Below are positions 17,303 to 27,482 of a stretch of 64,000 nucleotides of DNA, in pieces. Numbering within the stretch: position 1 is the first letter of the stretch; each line of letters starts with the position of its first letter. The position numbers and the translations under genes are program-made. This DNA is from Pseudoalteromonas rubra (lineage in GTDB: Bacteria; Pseudomonadota; Gammaproteobacteria; Enterobacterales; Alteromonadaceae). The stretch is taken from contig NZ_CP013611.1 in NCBI RefSeq assembly GCF_001482385.1, positions 1,302,001 through 1,366,000 on the forward strand, read 5' to 3'. The notes beneath the pieces were generated by a model. The model was not told the DNA's origin, did no database searches, and saw only the letters and a list, made by a program, of their open reading frames with translations.

Positions 17303-19117
17303 TTACCAGTTAGCAACATTCTCTGCATCAAAGCCGTATACTTCCTGAAGGATGTCACGTGCTTTTTGCAATTCTTCCTTATAAGTCGGAATAGCATCAG
17401 CTGTTATAGCAGGCTGTGTGCCCATGAAGTCATGCATTTCCTCGAATTTACCGATATTGCTTTCAGTGTAGAAAGGTGAATGTCGATTAAACTGGAAATT
17501 CAGTGCAAAGCCTTTCATTTCAGACCAGTGCTTAGCTAACGTCGCAAAATCTGAAGGCTCGTATTGTTCACCGTCATAATCATCTGCATGTGTTCCTGCC
17601 AGCTCTGACGCTAGACGGTCCAGGTCTTTTTGAGTGTCGTTGATATAGTGAACAACAGTAGCAGCAATCGCTTTCTCCCACGCAAGTAACGCATCTTTCG
17701 CGTGACCTTGCAGCGTTTCCATTTGCGTTTCGCTCAATGCACCTTCAGTTGAATTAATCAACTTACGACCATTGTAAAATGCTTCAAACGCTTCTTTCGT
17801 CAGGTCCGTTGGTTTTGCGTTATCTACAGTACCGCGGTCACGCTTAGCTGCGTTAGTCGAGTTACCGAAGTTATACTCTGAGTTAAAGTCAATTTTACCG
17901 TCAGCATTGGCATCGTTGTACCCAGCACTAAAGCCATCACGTCCGCCCTTACCGGCAATCTCGTCATCCGAGTAGTTCATGTAATTACGCGCCGCGCCGA
18001 AGTAGCCAAAACCTTCGTCCCATTGGTGCTCAAGATTGGTGTAAGTCTTGCCCTCAACAGCTTCTGTATTGTCAGTCAGCAAGCCTTTCCCTTCTGTATT
18101 ATAGTCCAGATAATCATCTGCTGACTGAGAGAAAGCCAATGCGCCATACAAGAACTTTTGGATCATCTGATTCAGATCGACACCGGTTTCAGTGACGTAA
18201 ATAGTCTCGATTTCTCGACCAGTTGAATCTGATGGAGCTTCAGACTGAGCACGTTCCGCCAACTGAGCAAACAACTGTCTTACAACTAACTCAGGAATGG
18301 GTGTCTCACCATCTGCGGCAATCGCTGTCCAGCCTGCAAAGCTGCCATCTTCTTTCCAGTCTTTGTGCTGACCTTTGGCATCATTGCCTGCCACTTTGCC
18401 GTTCAGATCTTTATGAGATGACGAAATATCTGTCAATTTAGTCTGTGCAGCCGGATCTGTCACAACGGTAAGATCACGCTCTCCCCAGATACTTTCATAA
18501 TCTTCTTTAGAAACGGCATAAAATTTATCCAACTCTGTCAAAATGGCATCTTTGCCTTGTTTTGAATCAGTGACAAACTGCTCACTTTTGATGTAATTGA
18601 ATAATTCTTTGATTAACACGTGACGCGCAATCTGGCCTGAGTAAGCAACACTGGATTCACCTTCTGCAAAGCGGCTGATGAAGTCATAGTCCATTTCGTC
18701 CAGTACTTTAAATTTAACCTGAAAATCTTCAGTATTATCACCGTCATTAACGGTAACAGTCACAGTAACTTCCTGCTCTAGTTCATAGTTCAGGTGTTCA
18801 CCGGCTTTTAATCTTAAAACGCCTTCAACAACTTCAAAACGCGCATCAGACACATCAAAAGTGTGGCTGTCATTATCGCTGTCAGTTACAACCAGTGTAC
18901 CAATCTCTACCGCAACCATGTTTTCAGTCACCGTGACTTCTGTTGCGTCTGCATCCTTACCTGTCAGAGTAACAGCGGTTGGCGCTGCATTTGTCGATTG
19001 TTCAGGTGTCTGACCATTATTGATATTGTTGTCATTTGAGCTTGAACCACCGCATGCGGTCAAACCTAAAGTGGCAACTAAAATAGAAGTAGCAAGCAGA
19101 GATTTTTTGAAAATCAT
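17303..19117 (-). CDS. DUF4856 domain lipoprotein with cadherin-like N-terminus
   Basis: 604 residues. Lipobox LGLTACGG with C22. Residues ~45-140 form a cadherin-like beta domain (VTDSDNDSHTFDVSDARFEV ... VTVTVNDGDNT). The remainder matches DUF4856, with the typical EGFGYFGAARNYMNYSDDE and a calcium-loop-like NDANADGKIDF (D-x-N-x-D-G-x-I-D). The function of DUF4856 is not established; it often occurs beside imelysin proteins and TonB receptors, as here. First gene of the operon with AAGGAA before its start. Its promoter region carries a Fur-like palindrome. I infer an outer-membrane or surface role in metal acquisition. Confidence 0.85.
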   Translation of the reverse strand: MIFKKSLLATSILVATLGLTACGGSSSNDNNINNGQTPEQSTNAAPTAVTLTGKDADATEVTVTENMVAVEIGTLVVTDSDNDSHTFDVSDARFEVVEGVLRLKAGEHLNYELEQEVTVTVTVNDGDNTEDFQVKFKVLDEMDYDFISRFAEGESSVAYSGQIARHVLIKELFNYIKSEQFVTDSKQGKDAILTELDKFYAVSKEDYESIWGERDLTVVTDPAAQTKLTDISSSHKDLNGKVAGNDAKGQHKDWKEDGSFAGWTAIAADGETPIPELVVRQLFAQLAERAQSEAPSDSTGREIETIYVTETGVDLNQMIQKFLYGALAFSQSADDYLDYNTEGKGLLTDNTEAVEGKTYTNLEHQWDEGFGYFGAARNYMNYSDDEIAGKGGRDGFSAGYNDANADGKIDFNSEYNFGNSTNAAKRDRGTVDNAKPTDLTKEAFEAFYNGRKLINSTEGALSETQMETLQGHAKDALLAWEKAIAATVVHYINDTQKDLDRLASELAGTHADDYDGEQYEPSDFATLAKHWSEMKGFALNFQFNRHSPFYTESNIGKFEEMHDFMGTQPAITADAIPTYKEELQKARDILQEVYGFDAENVANW

Positions 19118-19181
19118 TGAGCATTCCTTAATAAAGCAATGTTAAAAATTAATCTTAGTCGCGTTAAGTATACACTGCTTT

Positions 19182-19202
19182 AAATAGCAATCAATTCTAT
19201 TT
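19182..19202. promoter_or_regulatory. Fur-like palindrome upstream of the DUF4856 operon
   Basis: AAATAGCAAT-C-AATTCTATTT. The two 10-base arms match at 8 of 10 positions. It lies 65 bases before the DUF4856 start. On its own it matches the Fur consensus only moderately, but it is identical at 18 of 21 positions to the box before the orfX-sodA genes (56134-56154), at nearly the same distance from that start codon. Confidence 0.5.
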
Positions 19203-19381
19203 ACGTTGCTAAATACACGATTTAGATCAAGGAATGCGCAATTTCACTCTGCATGTAAAACAAGCTGGGGCCGTTTATGCAAATGCAATACAGGCCTATA
19301 CAATTGATTTATATAGACTATAAATCTAAAATGTCACTAAAACAGAAGAGAGAAAAGAAGGGATGTACAAACGAGAGCGAA

Positions 19382-19410
19382 TGGATAGTTCGAATAATTG
19401 GAACTATCCA
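19382..19410. repeat. perfect 10-bp inverted repeat
   Basis: TGGATAGTTC - 9-base loop - GAACTATCCA, 40 bases beyond the stop of the minus-strand regulator gene at 19450. It has no T tract. It may end that transcript, or be a binding site. The rest of the 332-base gap between the regulator and DUF4856 genes shows nothing else apart from the Fur-like box. Confidence 0.6.
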
Positions 19411-19449
19411 ATGTGGGAATTTCACCAAATTATGAGCTAAGCGTTAAGA

Positions 19450-20148
19450 TCACCAGGCATCTTTTACAAACAAATAACCTTTGCGCCAAACCGTTTTGAT
19501 TTTTTCTGCGCCGACAGCATTATCCCCCAGCTTTCTGCGCAAACAGGATACACGCACATCTACGGTTCGACTATTCGCCTGGTAATGCTGTCCAACCACT
19601 TTTTTATATATGTCTTCGCGACTAACAACATCAGGAGCGCGAGAAGCCAGCAGCCAGAGCAGCTCAAACTCATGACTGGTCAAGCTAACCGGTTGCTTTT
19701 TCAGTGAAACACTGCGCTCATGCAAATTCAGGTAAAGCTGACCAAAATGAAGCTCATTTGGCGTTTCAGAATGAATGACCGATGTGGCCGGATGTCTACG
19801 TACCAAAGCATCTAGCCGGGCACGCCATAACCGAGGTTTCGCGATACAAGGGATAACGTCATCCGCCCCCAGTTCCAGCATCAGGCTCTGCAAGTCTTCG
19901 TTGTCCTCATCAAGCGATACCATCAGGGGCGCATTGAAGTGGGATTTGAGTGTGTTGATAGTATCGTACTGCGCACTGGTCGCCAGGGCCTGACCAATCA
20001 CAATGCTGTCTATCTGTTGAGCCGGACACCCTTTTCGGGTTGCCTCATGAATATTCATAAACCGCATGACATAGCCGTGCTGCTGCAATGCCTCAAAAGG
20101 TGCGATGCTGTGTCCTTTTTCATCTTGTGCAATTAATACCGTTGACAC
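19450..20148 (-). CDS. OmpR-type winged-helix regulator with degenerate receiver
   Basis: 232 residues. The C-terminal ~100 residues are a clear OmpR/PhoB winged helix (LTSHEFELLWLLASRAPDVV; SRTVDVRVSCLRRKLGD; KTVWRKGYLF), closest in pattern to the RstA group. The N-terminal ~115 residues have receiver-like spacing, but the acidic pair reads QD and no Asp sits where the phosphoacceptor should be (DSIVIGQA). It is therefore probably controlled without phosphorylation. No kinase gene is adjacent. Target genes unknown; the neighbouring ilvY gene is transcribed the same way, 62 bases upstream of it. Confidence 0.85.
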   Translation of the reverse strand: MSTVLIAQDEKGHSIAPFEALQQHGYVMRFMNIHEATRKGCPAQQIDSIVIGQALATSAQYDTINTLKSHFNAPLMVSLDEDNEDLQSLMLELGADDVIPCIAKPRLWRARLDALVRRHPATSVIHSETPNELHFGQLYLNLHERSVSLKKQPVSLTSHEFELLWLLASRAPDVVSREDIYKKVVGQHYQANSRTVDVRVSCLRRKLGDNAVGAEKIKTVWRKGYLFVKDAW

Positions 20149-20210
20149 GAAAAAGCCTCGTTCAAACTAACTATGCTGGCTAGTCTAGTGACCCTAGCTG
20201 AACAACCGCT

Positions 20211-21101
20211 TTACGCAGCAAACAATCGCGCTGCAACCCGAAATAAGGCACTCACAACAGGGTCCTGCAGGCGTTTCTTTTTACATACCAGGCCAATTTC
20301 AATCTCTTCACTTTGCAATCCCAACGTTTGCACCTGGTTTCTGAACGGGCTCTGCTCCAATACGACTTCTGGTACATAAGCTATGCCAAAACCCAGGCTG
20401 GTCAAGGCAACCATGGCTTCATGACCGGAGACATGTGCATAGATCTTTGGCTGCAGTGCTTTTTTCTTGAAAAACACATCAAGGCGCTCCTTCAATACGC
20501 CATGCTCGGGCACAATGAAAGGTAATTGCTGCCAGGGCAAATCACCACGGTGCTGCTCCAGCAGCTCACTCAAGGGGCATTTCATCGTTGGCGCTATAAA
20601 CAACAGCCGCGAGCGACCAATACTGAGGTACTCCAATCCCTGAGGCAGGTTACGAGGCCGAACGGCAACGGCAACGTCAACCACCTCTCCCTGTACCTGG
20701 GAGATAGAGTTTGCCGGATCACCAGTCAACAAATTGAGTTCGACCTGAGGGAAATCCTGTCGGTAACGCGCAAATAAATCGTAAATAAAACTGTAAGAAG
20801 CTGTCACAGAGCAAAACAGACTCAGTTCACCACTAAGCGGCTTGTCTTCATCCAGACATTCACTTTTAAACTGCCGCCAACTTGCCAGCGTCGCCTGTGC
20901 ATATTGAATAAAAGCCTGCCCTTGTGATGTCAAAGCGACACTGCGATTGTCCCGGATAAATAGCGGCGCACCAACTTCTTCCTCCAGCTGTTTTATCTGC
21001 CGGCTCAGCGTCGGGGGGCTTATGTAGCAGCGCTCGCTGGCGCGGGAAAAATGTAACGTATCCGCCAGCGCCAGAAAGTACTTTAATTGTTTATGGTCCA
21101 T
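20211..21101 (-). CDS. ilvY: LysR-family regulator IlvY
   Basis: 296 residues. N-terminal winged helix (MDHKQLKYFLALADTLHFSRASERCYISPPTLSRQIKQLE) and a periplasmic-binding-like effector domain. It is divergent from ilvC, the hallmark of IlvY. In E. coli IlvY activates ilvC when acetolactate or acetohydroxybutyrate accumulates. The 128-base region between the two start codons contains a perfect palindrome of LysR type. Confidence 0.93.
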   Translation of the reverse strand: MDHKQLKYFLALADTLHFSRASERCYISPPTLSRQIKQLEEEVGAPLFIRDNRSVALTSQGQAFIQYAQATLASWRQFKSECLDEDKPLSGELSLFCSVTASYSFIYDLFARYRQDFPQVELNLLTGDPANSISQVQGEVVDVAVAVRPRNLPQGLEYLSIGRSRLLFIAPTMKCPLSELLEQHRGDLPWQQLPFIVPEHGVLKERLDVFFKKKALQPKIYAHVSGHEAMVALTSLGFGIAYVPEVVLEQSPFRNQVQTLGLQSEEIEIGLVCKKKRLQDPVVSALFRVAARLFAA

Positions 21102-21120
21102 CTTGTTATCACTTAGTGTG

Positions 21121-21135
21121 TTTCACAATGTGAAA
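21121..21135. promoter_or_regulatory. candidate IlvY operator
   Basis: TTTCACA-A-TGTGAAA, a perfect 7-1-7 palindrome containing the LysR-type T-N11-A core. It lies between the divergent ilvY and ilvC genes, 20 bases from the ilvY start, which also suits autoregulation. Confidence 0.6.
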
Positions 21136-21229
21136 TACAATAGTTTAAATATATCATTTTACGCAACTTAAACTTATTACTAGTCTAGAACTTAACTCAT
21201 AATGTTAGAACATTCAGACAGGACAAATC

Positions 21230-22702
21230 ATGGCGAACTATTTCAATTCACTGCCACTACGTGAGCAACTAGCCCAACTGGCACAGTGCCATTTCATGGA
21301 CCCCAAAGAATTTGAGGACGGCGTTAACGTCCTGCTTGGTAAAAAGCTGGTTATCATTGGGTGTGGCGCTCAGGGCCTGAACCAGGGTCTGAACTTACGC
21401 GATTCAGGGTTAGATGTCAGCTATGCGCTGCGACAGTCTGCCATTGATGAAAAGCGTCAGTCTTTTAAAAATGCCAGCGAAAATGGCTTTGAAGTGGGTA
21501 ACTACGAAACCTTAATCCCACAAGCTGATCTGGTTCTTAACCTGACCCCCGACAAACAACACTCTGCGGTTGTTGAAGCGGTGATGCCACTGATGAAACA
21601 CGGGGCTACCCTCGCCTACTCCCATGGCTTTAATATCGTTGAAGAAGGGATGCAGGTGCGTGAGGACCTTACCGTTATCATGGTGGCACCTAAGTGTCCT
21701 GGCACCGAGGTTCGGGAAGAATACAAACGTGGCTTTGGCGTACCGACCTTAATTGCAGTGCACCCGGAAAATGACCCACAAGGTCATGGTCTGGCTCAGG
21801 CTAAGGCCTATGCAGCCGGTACAGGTGGACACAAAGCCGGTGTGCTTCACTCATCCTTCATCGCCGAAGTGAAGTCTGATTTGATGGGCGAACAGACCAT
21901 ATTATGCGGTATGCTGCAAACCGGGTCTTTGTTATGTTTTGATAAAATGGTCGAGCAAGGTATTGAAGCAGGTTATGCCTCAAAACTTATCCAGTACGGT
22001 TGGGAAGTGATCACAGAAGCACTTAAACACGGTGGTATCACCAATATGATGGACCGCCTGTCTAACCCAGCCAAAATCAAGGCGTTTGATTTAAGTGAAG
22101 AGCTTAAAACACTCATGCGACCTCTTTACAACAAACATATGGACGACATCATCAGTGGTGAGTTTTCTCAAGGCATGATGGCTGACTGGCATGAAGACGA
22201 TGCCAAGTTACTTAGCTGGCGCGCTGAAACCGCTGAAACTGCGTTCGAAAAACAACCGAACTGTGAACAAGAAATTACCGAACAAGCCTTTTTTGACAAC
22301 GGTATTTTGATGGTCGCTATGGTTAAGGCGGGTGTGGAGCTGGCGTTTGAAACGATGACCGCTGCGGGCATCATAGAAGAATCTGCCTATTACGAGTCCT
22401 TGCATGAGACGCCGTTAATCGCCAATACAATTGCCCGTAAAAAGCTGTTCGAAATGAACCGGACAATCTCAGACACAGCGGAATACGGCTGTTATTTATA
22501 CAACCACGCCTGTTTACCATTGCTTAAACCGTTTATGGAGAAAATCGGTACAGATGTCATTGGTAAAGGTTTACCTGAAGATAGCAATGAAGTGGATAAC
22601 CAGACGCTGATCCAGGTCAATTCGGCAATCCGTAATCATCCAGTTGAAGTGGTTGGTAATACCTTGCGAGGCTACATGTCCGCCATGAAGAAGATAGTCT
22701 AA
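21230..22702 (+). CDS. ilvC: ketol-acid reductoisomerase
   Basis: 490-residue class II (long) enzyme of valine and isoleucine synthesis. It isomerises and reduces acetolactate or acetohydroxybutyrate with NADPH and Mg. The Rossmann motif [10 protein letters not shown] lies at about residues 45-54, and the Mg-binding C-terminal knotted domain is duplicated as in the E. coli enzyme. Start preceded by CAGGACAAA. Monocistronic, under control of the divergent ilvY, with a terminator downstream; the other ilv genes are not in this window. Confidence 0.97.
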   Translation: MANYFNSLPLREQLAQLAQCHFMDPKEFEDGVNVLLGKKLVIIGCGAQGLNQGLNLRDSGLDVSYALRQSAIDEKRQSFKNASENGFEVGNYETLIPQADLVLNLTPDKQHSAVVEAVMPLMKHGATLAYSHGFNIVEEGMQVREDLTVIMVAPKCPGTEVREEYKRGFGVPTLIAVHPENDPQGHGLAQAKAYAAGTGGHKAGVLHSSFIAEVKSDLMGEQTILCGMLQTGSLLCFDKMVEQGIEAGYASKLIQYGWEVITEALKHGGITNMMDRLSNPAKIKAFDLSEELKTLMRPLYNKHMDDIISGEFSQGMMADWHEDDAKLLSWRAETAETAFEKQPNCEQEITEQAFFDNGILMVAMVKAGVELAFETMTAAGIIEESAYYESLHETPLIANTIARKKLFEMNRTISDTAEYGCYLYNHACLPLLKPFMEKIGTDVIGKGLPEDSNEVDNQTLIQVNSAIRNHPVEVVGNTLRGYMSAMKKIV

Positions 22703-22780
22703 CCACTTGAAAAATAAGAGTACAACAGCCTTTTAAGTGTTTTGTACTTTGCCATTTTAGTTCGCTTGTTAGAAACCAAG

Positions 22781-22808
22781 GCCCGCCTGCTATGCAGCGG
22801 GCTTTTTT
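22781..22808 (+). terminator. terminator of ilvC
   Basis: GCCCGCCTGC / GCAGCGGGC hairpin with a T6 tract, about 80 bases after the ilvC stop. Confidence 0.88.
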
Positions 22809-22915
22809 ACCTTATAAAATATGACAGTATTATGACAGTAACTTTATACCTATAGGTGTTAATTATTGTCCATGCTAAAATTATAAGCCACGGGATCTAG
22901 AAGTAGTAACTTTAA

Positions 22916-24823
22916 ATGCATAACACTGGTTTAACAATTACACAACGTATTACTCTGCTGGGCAGTCTAATCGCGGTTGTTGTCGCTTGTCTGATCGGCT
23001 TTATTTCAACCTATCAGGCTAAGTCTATGATCGAGACGCGCATGCTGGGCTCTGAATTACCCAGCAAGGTTGAGAGCATCAACAAGTCGATTAGCCAACA
23101 AATTGACCAGCTCAAGAGTGCGGCAAAACAACTTTCAAGCAACCAATTTTTACTCGATGCGGTCAACAAAGGTAATTTAGATGAGCAAGTTTTGCTTACT
23201 GAATTGGCGCGAGTGCAAAATCAATACGCGCTGGTTACCGCCTCCTGGGCAAACAGAGAAACACAGCAGTACTGGAATCAGAACGGCTTTTTGCGTGTCC
23301 TGAACCAGCAACAAGACGGTTGGTTTTTCCATTTCACGCAAAGTGCTGAGGAGTACTCCATCAGCATTTACCAGGAAGCACCTGGTGATGTGAAAATGTT
23401 CGTTAACCATCAGCAAACCAATGGTATTGGTCTGGCTGGCCTTGCCAAAAGTATCGATGCCATGCAAACCATGCTGGCTAATATGACCATTGAGCAAAGT
23501 GGGTTTGTCTTTGTCGTAGAAAAATCACAGGGCGTTGTGCAGCTTCACCCTGATGCGAGTAAAGTAGCCAAAACCAAGTTAGCCGACTTGTATGGTGCAC
23601 AAGCTGCAGGCCAATTGCGCAATAGTCGCGACTTTGTTGTACTTGACCTGGAAGCCAATGGCACGCCGTCTTTGGTTGCTGCCAGCCCAATAGCAGGTAC
23701 CGATCTACTTGTAATTGCACAAGTGCCTAAATCAGAAGTATTTGCACAAGTCTCTTCTTTACAGTGGCAAATTGTGATCTGGTCACTGGTCGTCGTGGTT
23801 GTGGTCTGTATTGCGAGTATGCTGATGGCACGCAACCTCAGTGCACCGTTACTAAAAATGGCTGACGTGTTCCGTCAGCTTGGTAGCGGTGATGCCAAGC
23901 TGAATTACCGGGTGCCTAACGCGGAGCAGCCTGAACTACAGGCTCTTGGTCAGGGGTTTAACCAGTTCATTGAAAAAATTGAAGCCGCGATCTGTAACGT
24001 TGCAAAAGAAAGCAGCGATATACGCATTGCCAGTGAGCATGTTTTTACCCAGGCAAAGAAAAACTCATCGTCATTGGATGAGCAAAAATCTCAAACACTC
24101 TCTGTTGCAGCGGCGATAAACCAGATGGCCGCAACGGTGCAGGAAATAGCAGGCAGTGCCAACAATACTGCCAAGCTCACCGATGAGAGCCGTGAGCACA
24201 CCAAACACAGCCACAGCTGTGTGCAACAAAGTCAGTCTACCTTGCATCAGTTAGCGCTGGATATACAACAAATGGCAGATCAGGTCGCAACGTTGGCGAG
24301 TAAAACGCAATCCATCGCCAGTATTTTAGATGTTATCAGAGGGATTTCGGAGCAAACCAACCTGCTCGCACTCAACGCAGCGATAGAGTCTGCCAGAGCT
24401 GGTGAACACGGTCGTGGGTTTGCTGTTGTTGCAGACGAAGTCAGGGCACTGGCAAGCAGAACTTCTCAGTCAACAGACGAAATTCAGGCGACAATCCAGG
24501 AGCTGACCGCAGCATCGGACTCTATTGTGACACAAATCGCACAATCCTCTGATCAGGCGCAGCAAAGCGTCAACAACATGCAAACGTCTGTAGAGTTGAT
24601 GAACACCATTAGTGAAACAGCCGATCAGATCAACGATATGACCACTTTAATCGCGACAGCCACCGAGCAACAGAGTAACGTGGTCGCAGATGTAGGACGC
24701 AGCATTGAGCAGATCAGTGTGATCAGCGACGCTGTAATGAGTGAGCAACTCGACACTGAGCAGGCAATCCAGCAGCTGGCTAATTCGGCCAAAGCACTCG
24801 ATAAACTGGTTGCCAGCTTCTAG
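22916..24823 (+). CDS. methyl-accepting chemotaxis protein
   Basis: 635-residue transmembrane chemoreceptor. First membrane helix at about residues 14-32, then a periplasmic Cache-like sensor domain up to ~280, a second helix near 282-303 ([19 protein letters not shown]), a HAMP domain and a long methyl-accepting coiled coil. The hairpin tip [19 protein letters not shown] is intact, so it should signal to CheW/CheA. No ligand can be assigned. No other chemotaxis gene is adjacent. The ribosome binding site is weak. Confidence 0.93.
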   Translation: MHNTGLTITQRITLLGSLIAVVVACLIGFISTYQAKSMIETRMLGSELPSKVESINKSISQQIDQLKSAAKQLSSNQFLLDAVNKGNLDEQVLLTELARVQNQYALVTASWANRETQQYWNQNGFLRVLNQQQDGWFFHFTQSAEEYSISIYQEAPGDVKMFVNHQQTNGIGLAGLAKSIDAMQTMLANMTIEQSGFVFVVEKSQGVVQLHPDASKVAKTKLADLYGAQAAGQLRNSRDFVVLDLEANGTPSLVAASPIAGTDLLVIAQVPKSEVFAQVSSLQWQIVIWSLVVVVVVCIASMLMARNLSAPLLKMADVFRQLGSGDAKLNYRVPNAEQPELQALGQGFNQFIEKIEAAICNVAKESSDIRIASEHVFTQAKKNSSSLDEQKSQTLSVAAAINQMAATVQEIAGSANNTAKLTDESREHTKHSHSCVQQSQSTLHQLALDIQQMADQVATLASKTQSIASILDVIRGISEQTNLLALNAAIESARAGEHGRGFAVVADEVRALASRTSQSTDEIQATIQELTAASDSIVTQIAQSSDQAQQSVNNMQTSVELMNTISETADQINDMTTLIATATEQQSNVVADVGRSIEQISVISDAVMSEQLDTEQAIQQLANSAKALDKLVASF

Positions 24824-25027
24824 CATTAGCTATCAAGCGGTCACCGGTATGTGGCCGCTTACTTTTGCCAAAAAATCCTGCTTTTTCGTTTCTTTCGAAA
24901 CCTTTCCCAAAAGCGCATTTCTCCGATAAAACGTGCATTTACTGCAACGGATTGTAACAATTTTTGCTTCCTTAAACGGCCAAAATAGCTACACTGAAAG
25001 TAAGCTGTAGAATTTAGGAACGTCTTT

Positions 25028-26233
25028 ATGTTGTCGTATACTCGGTTTGCCCGTCGCTATCTCTGCCCTTTGTTGGCCGCCTCAACTTTGTTACTCAGTG
25101 GATGTGAAACAACTAAGGTCGAGCCAGAAATCAACATGCTACTGCTCGATAATGCCCCCTTCCGACAATATGAAGTAGAAACACAAAGCAGTATCTTTGC
25201 ATTAGACACCAATATTCGGGCCACGTTAGACCGATACCTGGATCGCAACAATGGCTCTAATATCAAAGTGGCAGAGCAGTTACTGCAGTTTTTAGTCGAA
25301 AATGGCGATTCAAGCCTCGCATATATGCGCGGTGCCAACCTCAGTGCCTCAGATGCCTTTTACAATCTCAACGCCAACTGCCTGTCACTGTCGATCCTGG
25401 CTTATAGCTTGTCTGATTACCTGGGGTTTAAGGGCCAGTTTCAGCGCGTGCATATTCCTGAGTACTGGGCACAAACCAAAGGCTACAGCCTGTTGACCGG
25501 GCACGTCAATTTGGTGGTGACCCAGACCAATTCCGGCGCCCGAAAAAACAGCGATAATCGCGAGGTGTTATATACGCGCCCGGCGCGTGTTGTGATTGAC
25601 TTTGACCCCAACAGCCGACAACAAAAATTCACTACATCTAAAATCAGTAAAGAGCGCATCACCGCTATGTTCTATAGCAACAGAGGCGCTATGCACATGA
25701 TCAATAAAGAGATGGATCAGGCATACAGCTACTTCCGTGCTGCCATAGACATAGATCCACTCTACTCCGCAGCCTGGGGGAATTTGGCCGTGCTCTATCG
25801 CATTAATGACCACAACGCACAAGCCGAGTCTCTGTATCAACAAGCACTGCTCATCAATGACGAAAACAAAACTGCGCTGGGTAATTTAGCACTGCTATAC
25901 GAACTGACTGACAGACCACACAAAGCGCAAGAGATCAGAACACAGCTACATGCCCTGCGTAAAGATAACCCCTATTATCTAATCGCACTCGGTGATGAAG
26001 CCTTTGCCGCTGAAAACTACGATCAGGCACTAAAGCATTATCGCGCCGCAAACAAATTGTCGGCGTCTATCCACGAGGGCTATTTTGGCCTGGCAAAAGT
26101 CTACTATGTACAGGGTGAGCTTGAGCTGAGCAGAACATTTCTAAATCGGGCTTTGAACCACGCCAGTTTCAACCATGACAAGAAACGGTATCAGAACAAG
26201 CTGGAGTGGCTCAGTGCAACAGCTAAAAATTAG
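25028..26233 (+). CDS. lipoprotein with transglutaminase-like domain and TPR repeats
   Basis: 401 residues. Lipobox LLLSGC with C26. Residues ~90-200 look like a transglutaminase/cysteine-protease fold, with a possible triad: Cys in NANCLSLS, His in GHVNLVV, Asp in VVIDFDP. Residues ~215-395 contain at least four tetratricopeptide repeats (SAAWGNLAVLYRINDHNAQAESLYQQALLI and following). Such proteins are usually envelope-attached, with catalytic and scaffold halves. The substrate is unknown. The downstream M28 peptidase gene overlaps its end, so the two are translationally coupled and may act together on envelope peptides. Confidence 0.85.
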   Translation: MLSYTRFARRYLCPLLAASTLLLSGCETTKVEPEINMLLLDNAPFRQYEVETQSSIFALDTNIRATLDRYLDRNNGSNIKVAEQLLQFLVENGDSSLAYMRGANLSASDAFYNLNANCLSLSILAYSLSDYLGFKGQFQRVHIPEYWAQTKGYSLLTGHVNLVVTQTNSGARKNSDNREVLYTRPARVVIDFDPNSRQQKFTTSKISKERITAMFYSNRGAMHMINKEMDQAYSYFRAAIDIDPLYSAAWGNLAVLYRINDHNAQAESLYQQALLINDENKTALGNLALLYELTDRPHKAQEIRTQLHALRKDNPYYLIALGDEAFAAENYDQALKHYRAANKLSASIHEGYFGLAKVYYVQGELELSRTFLNRALNHASFNHDKKRYQNKLEWLSATAKN

Positions 26234-27104
26234 TGCCCTATGGCTTTGTTGTATTACCGCTACAGCGCATGCAAATACGCAGCTGGAAACAGACCTAAAG
26301 GTACTGACCAGCCCGGAACACGCGGGTCGGGATTCGGGCAGCATCGCCATCAGTGAAAGTGCCCGCTATATTCACACACGCTTCGCGGAGGCGGGGTTAG
26401 ATACCTATTATCAGTCTTTTCGCTTTCGTCAGGGGCTCGGTAAACTAGGACACGGTCACAATGTGGTTGCCACCCTGCCCTGCAACGCGCTTGTGTGTCA
26501 CAAAGCATTAGTGATCAGTGCCCATTACGATCATTTAGGCAGCAGGGGCTCTCGTTATTATCCCGGCGCCAATGACAATGCCTCTGGCGTGGTGGTAATG
26601 CTGGACATTGCGCAGCGCCTGGCCTCACAGCTTAGGCACCGGGAAATCACATTTGTAGCCACCGATGCCGAAGAAAAAGGCCTCTACGGAGCACATTTTT
26701 TCGCAGCCACGCTGACTCCCAGCCAGGTTGCCCTGAATATCAATCTGGATATGCTCGCTGTGAGCGGAAAAAATCGTTTGTATGTCCTTGCCTCAAAACA
26801 GGCAAGTGAGTTTATCGATGCCATTGGGCCTGCATTTGACAGCCAGATCCGTGCTTTGGTCTATACATCTGCGACCAGTATGGCACGTCGTTTAGATACC
26901 CCCCGGGTAGACTGGCTCCGAGCCAGCGACCACTATGCCTTTCATAAAGTCGGAATACCTTTCGCGTATTTTGGTGTGGGCATTGACCCCAATCACCACA
27001 CCCCAAAAGACCAGTTTGATAAAGTAAATTTACCTAAACTCAATCAGGTGTCGGAACATATCAGTGCTTTTATATCAGCGTTATCGGTGTCAGCCGCGCC
27101 CTGA
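26214..27104 (+). CDS. M28-family zinc aminopeptidase, exported
   Basis: 296 residues from the GTG at 26214, which has GGAG at 26203-26206 and gives an intact signal peptide (QLKISALWLCCITATAHA). The in-frame ATG at 26175 has no binding site. Peptidase M28 zinc ligands are present: His in SAHYDHLG, Asp in GANDNASG, the Glu pair in DAEEKGLYG, Asp in NLDML, His in SDHYAF. It should cleave N-terminal residues from peptides in the periplasm or outside. It overlaps the upstream lipoprotein gene by 20 bases and, at its 3' end, the convergent GIY-YIG gene by 61 bases. Confidence 0.9.
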   Translation: MQQLKISALWLCCITATAHANTQLETDLKVLTSPEHAGRDSGSIAISESARYIHTRFAEAGLDTYYQSFRFRQGLGKLGHGHNVVATLPCNALVCHKALVISAHYDHLGSRGSRYYPGANDNASGVVVMLDIAQRLASQLRHREITFVATDAEEKGLYGAHFFAATLTPSQVALNINLDMLAVSGKNRLYVLASKQASEFIDAIGPAFDSQIRALVYTSATSMARRLDTPRVDWLRASDHYAFHKVGIPFAYFGVGIDPNHHTPKDQFDKVNLPKLNQVSEHISAFISALSVSAAP

Positions 27105-27352
27105 ACGAGCGCAACCTTGCGTGACTTAGACAGCCGCTTAAACCGCCACTCAAGCCGGGCGGCAGTGCGCTTGTCTTCAACCGCCAGACTGTAGACAAGC
27201 TTAAGCGGACCTTTGCCACGCAAATTCTTAGCACCTTTGCCTGCATCATGCTCGGCAAAACGCCGAGAGACATCGTTGGTGATCCCGGTATACCAGTGGC
27301 CAAACCGATTTTCAATTATGTACAGATACCAGGGCTGCTGGGGTTTACTCAT
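27044..27352 (-). CDS. yhbQ: GIY-YIG nuclease family protein (YhbQ/UPF0213)
   Basis: 102-residue single-domain GIY-YIG protein. The motif is seen as WYLYII...HWYTGITND, followed by the conserved Arg in SRRFAEHDAG and a Glu in ARLEWRFK. E. coli YhbQ is a structure-selective nuclease of uncertain role. It converges on the M28 peptidase gene, with 61 bases shared on opposite strands. Confidence 0.88.
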   Translation of the reverse strand: MSKPQQPWYLYIIENRFGHWYTGITNDVSRRFAEHDAGKGAKNLRGKGPLKLVYSLAVEDKRTAARLEWRFKRLSKSRKVALVQGAADTDNADIKALICSDT

Positions 27353-27482
27353 GGCTTTGACAACTCAATAAAGTTAATGGAACTATTTTAACGGTGAACA
27401 GTCGAAACTTACCAATAATTCTACTTTACCTTCTTTATCCATTCTGTATCATTCATACAACCAAAAATAAGGATACACATAC

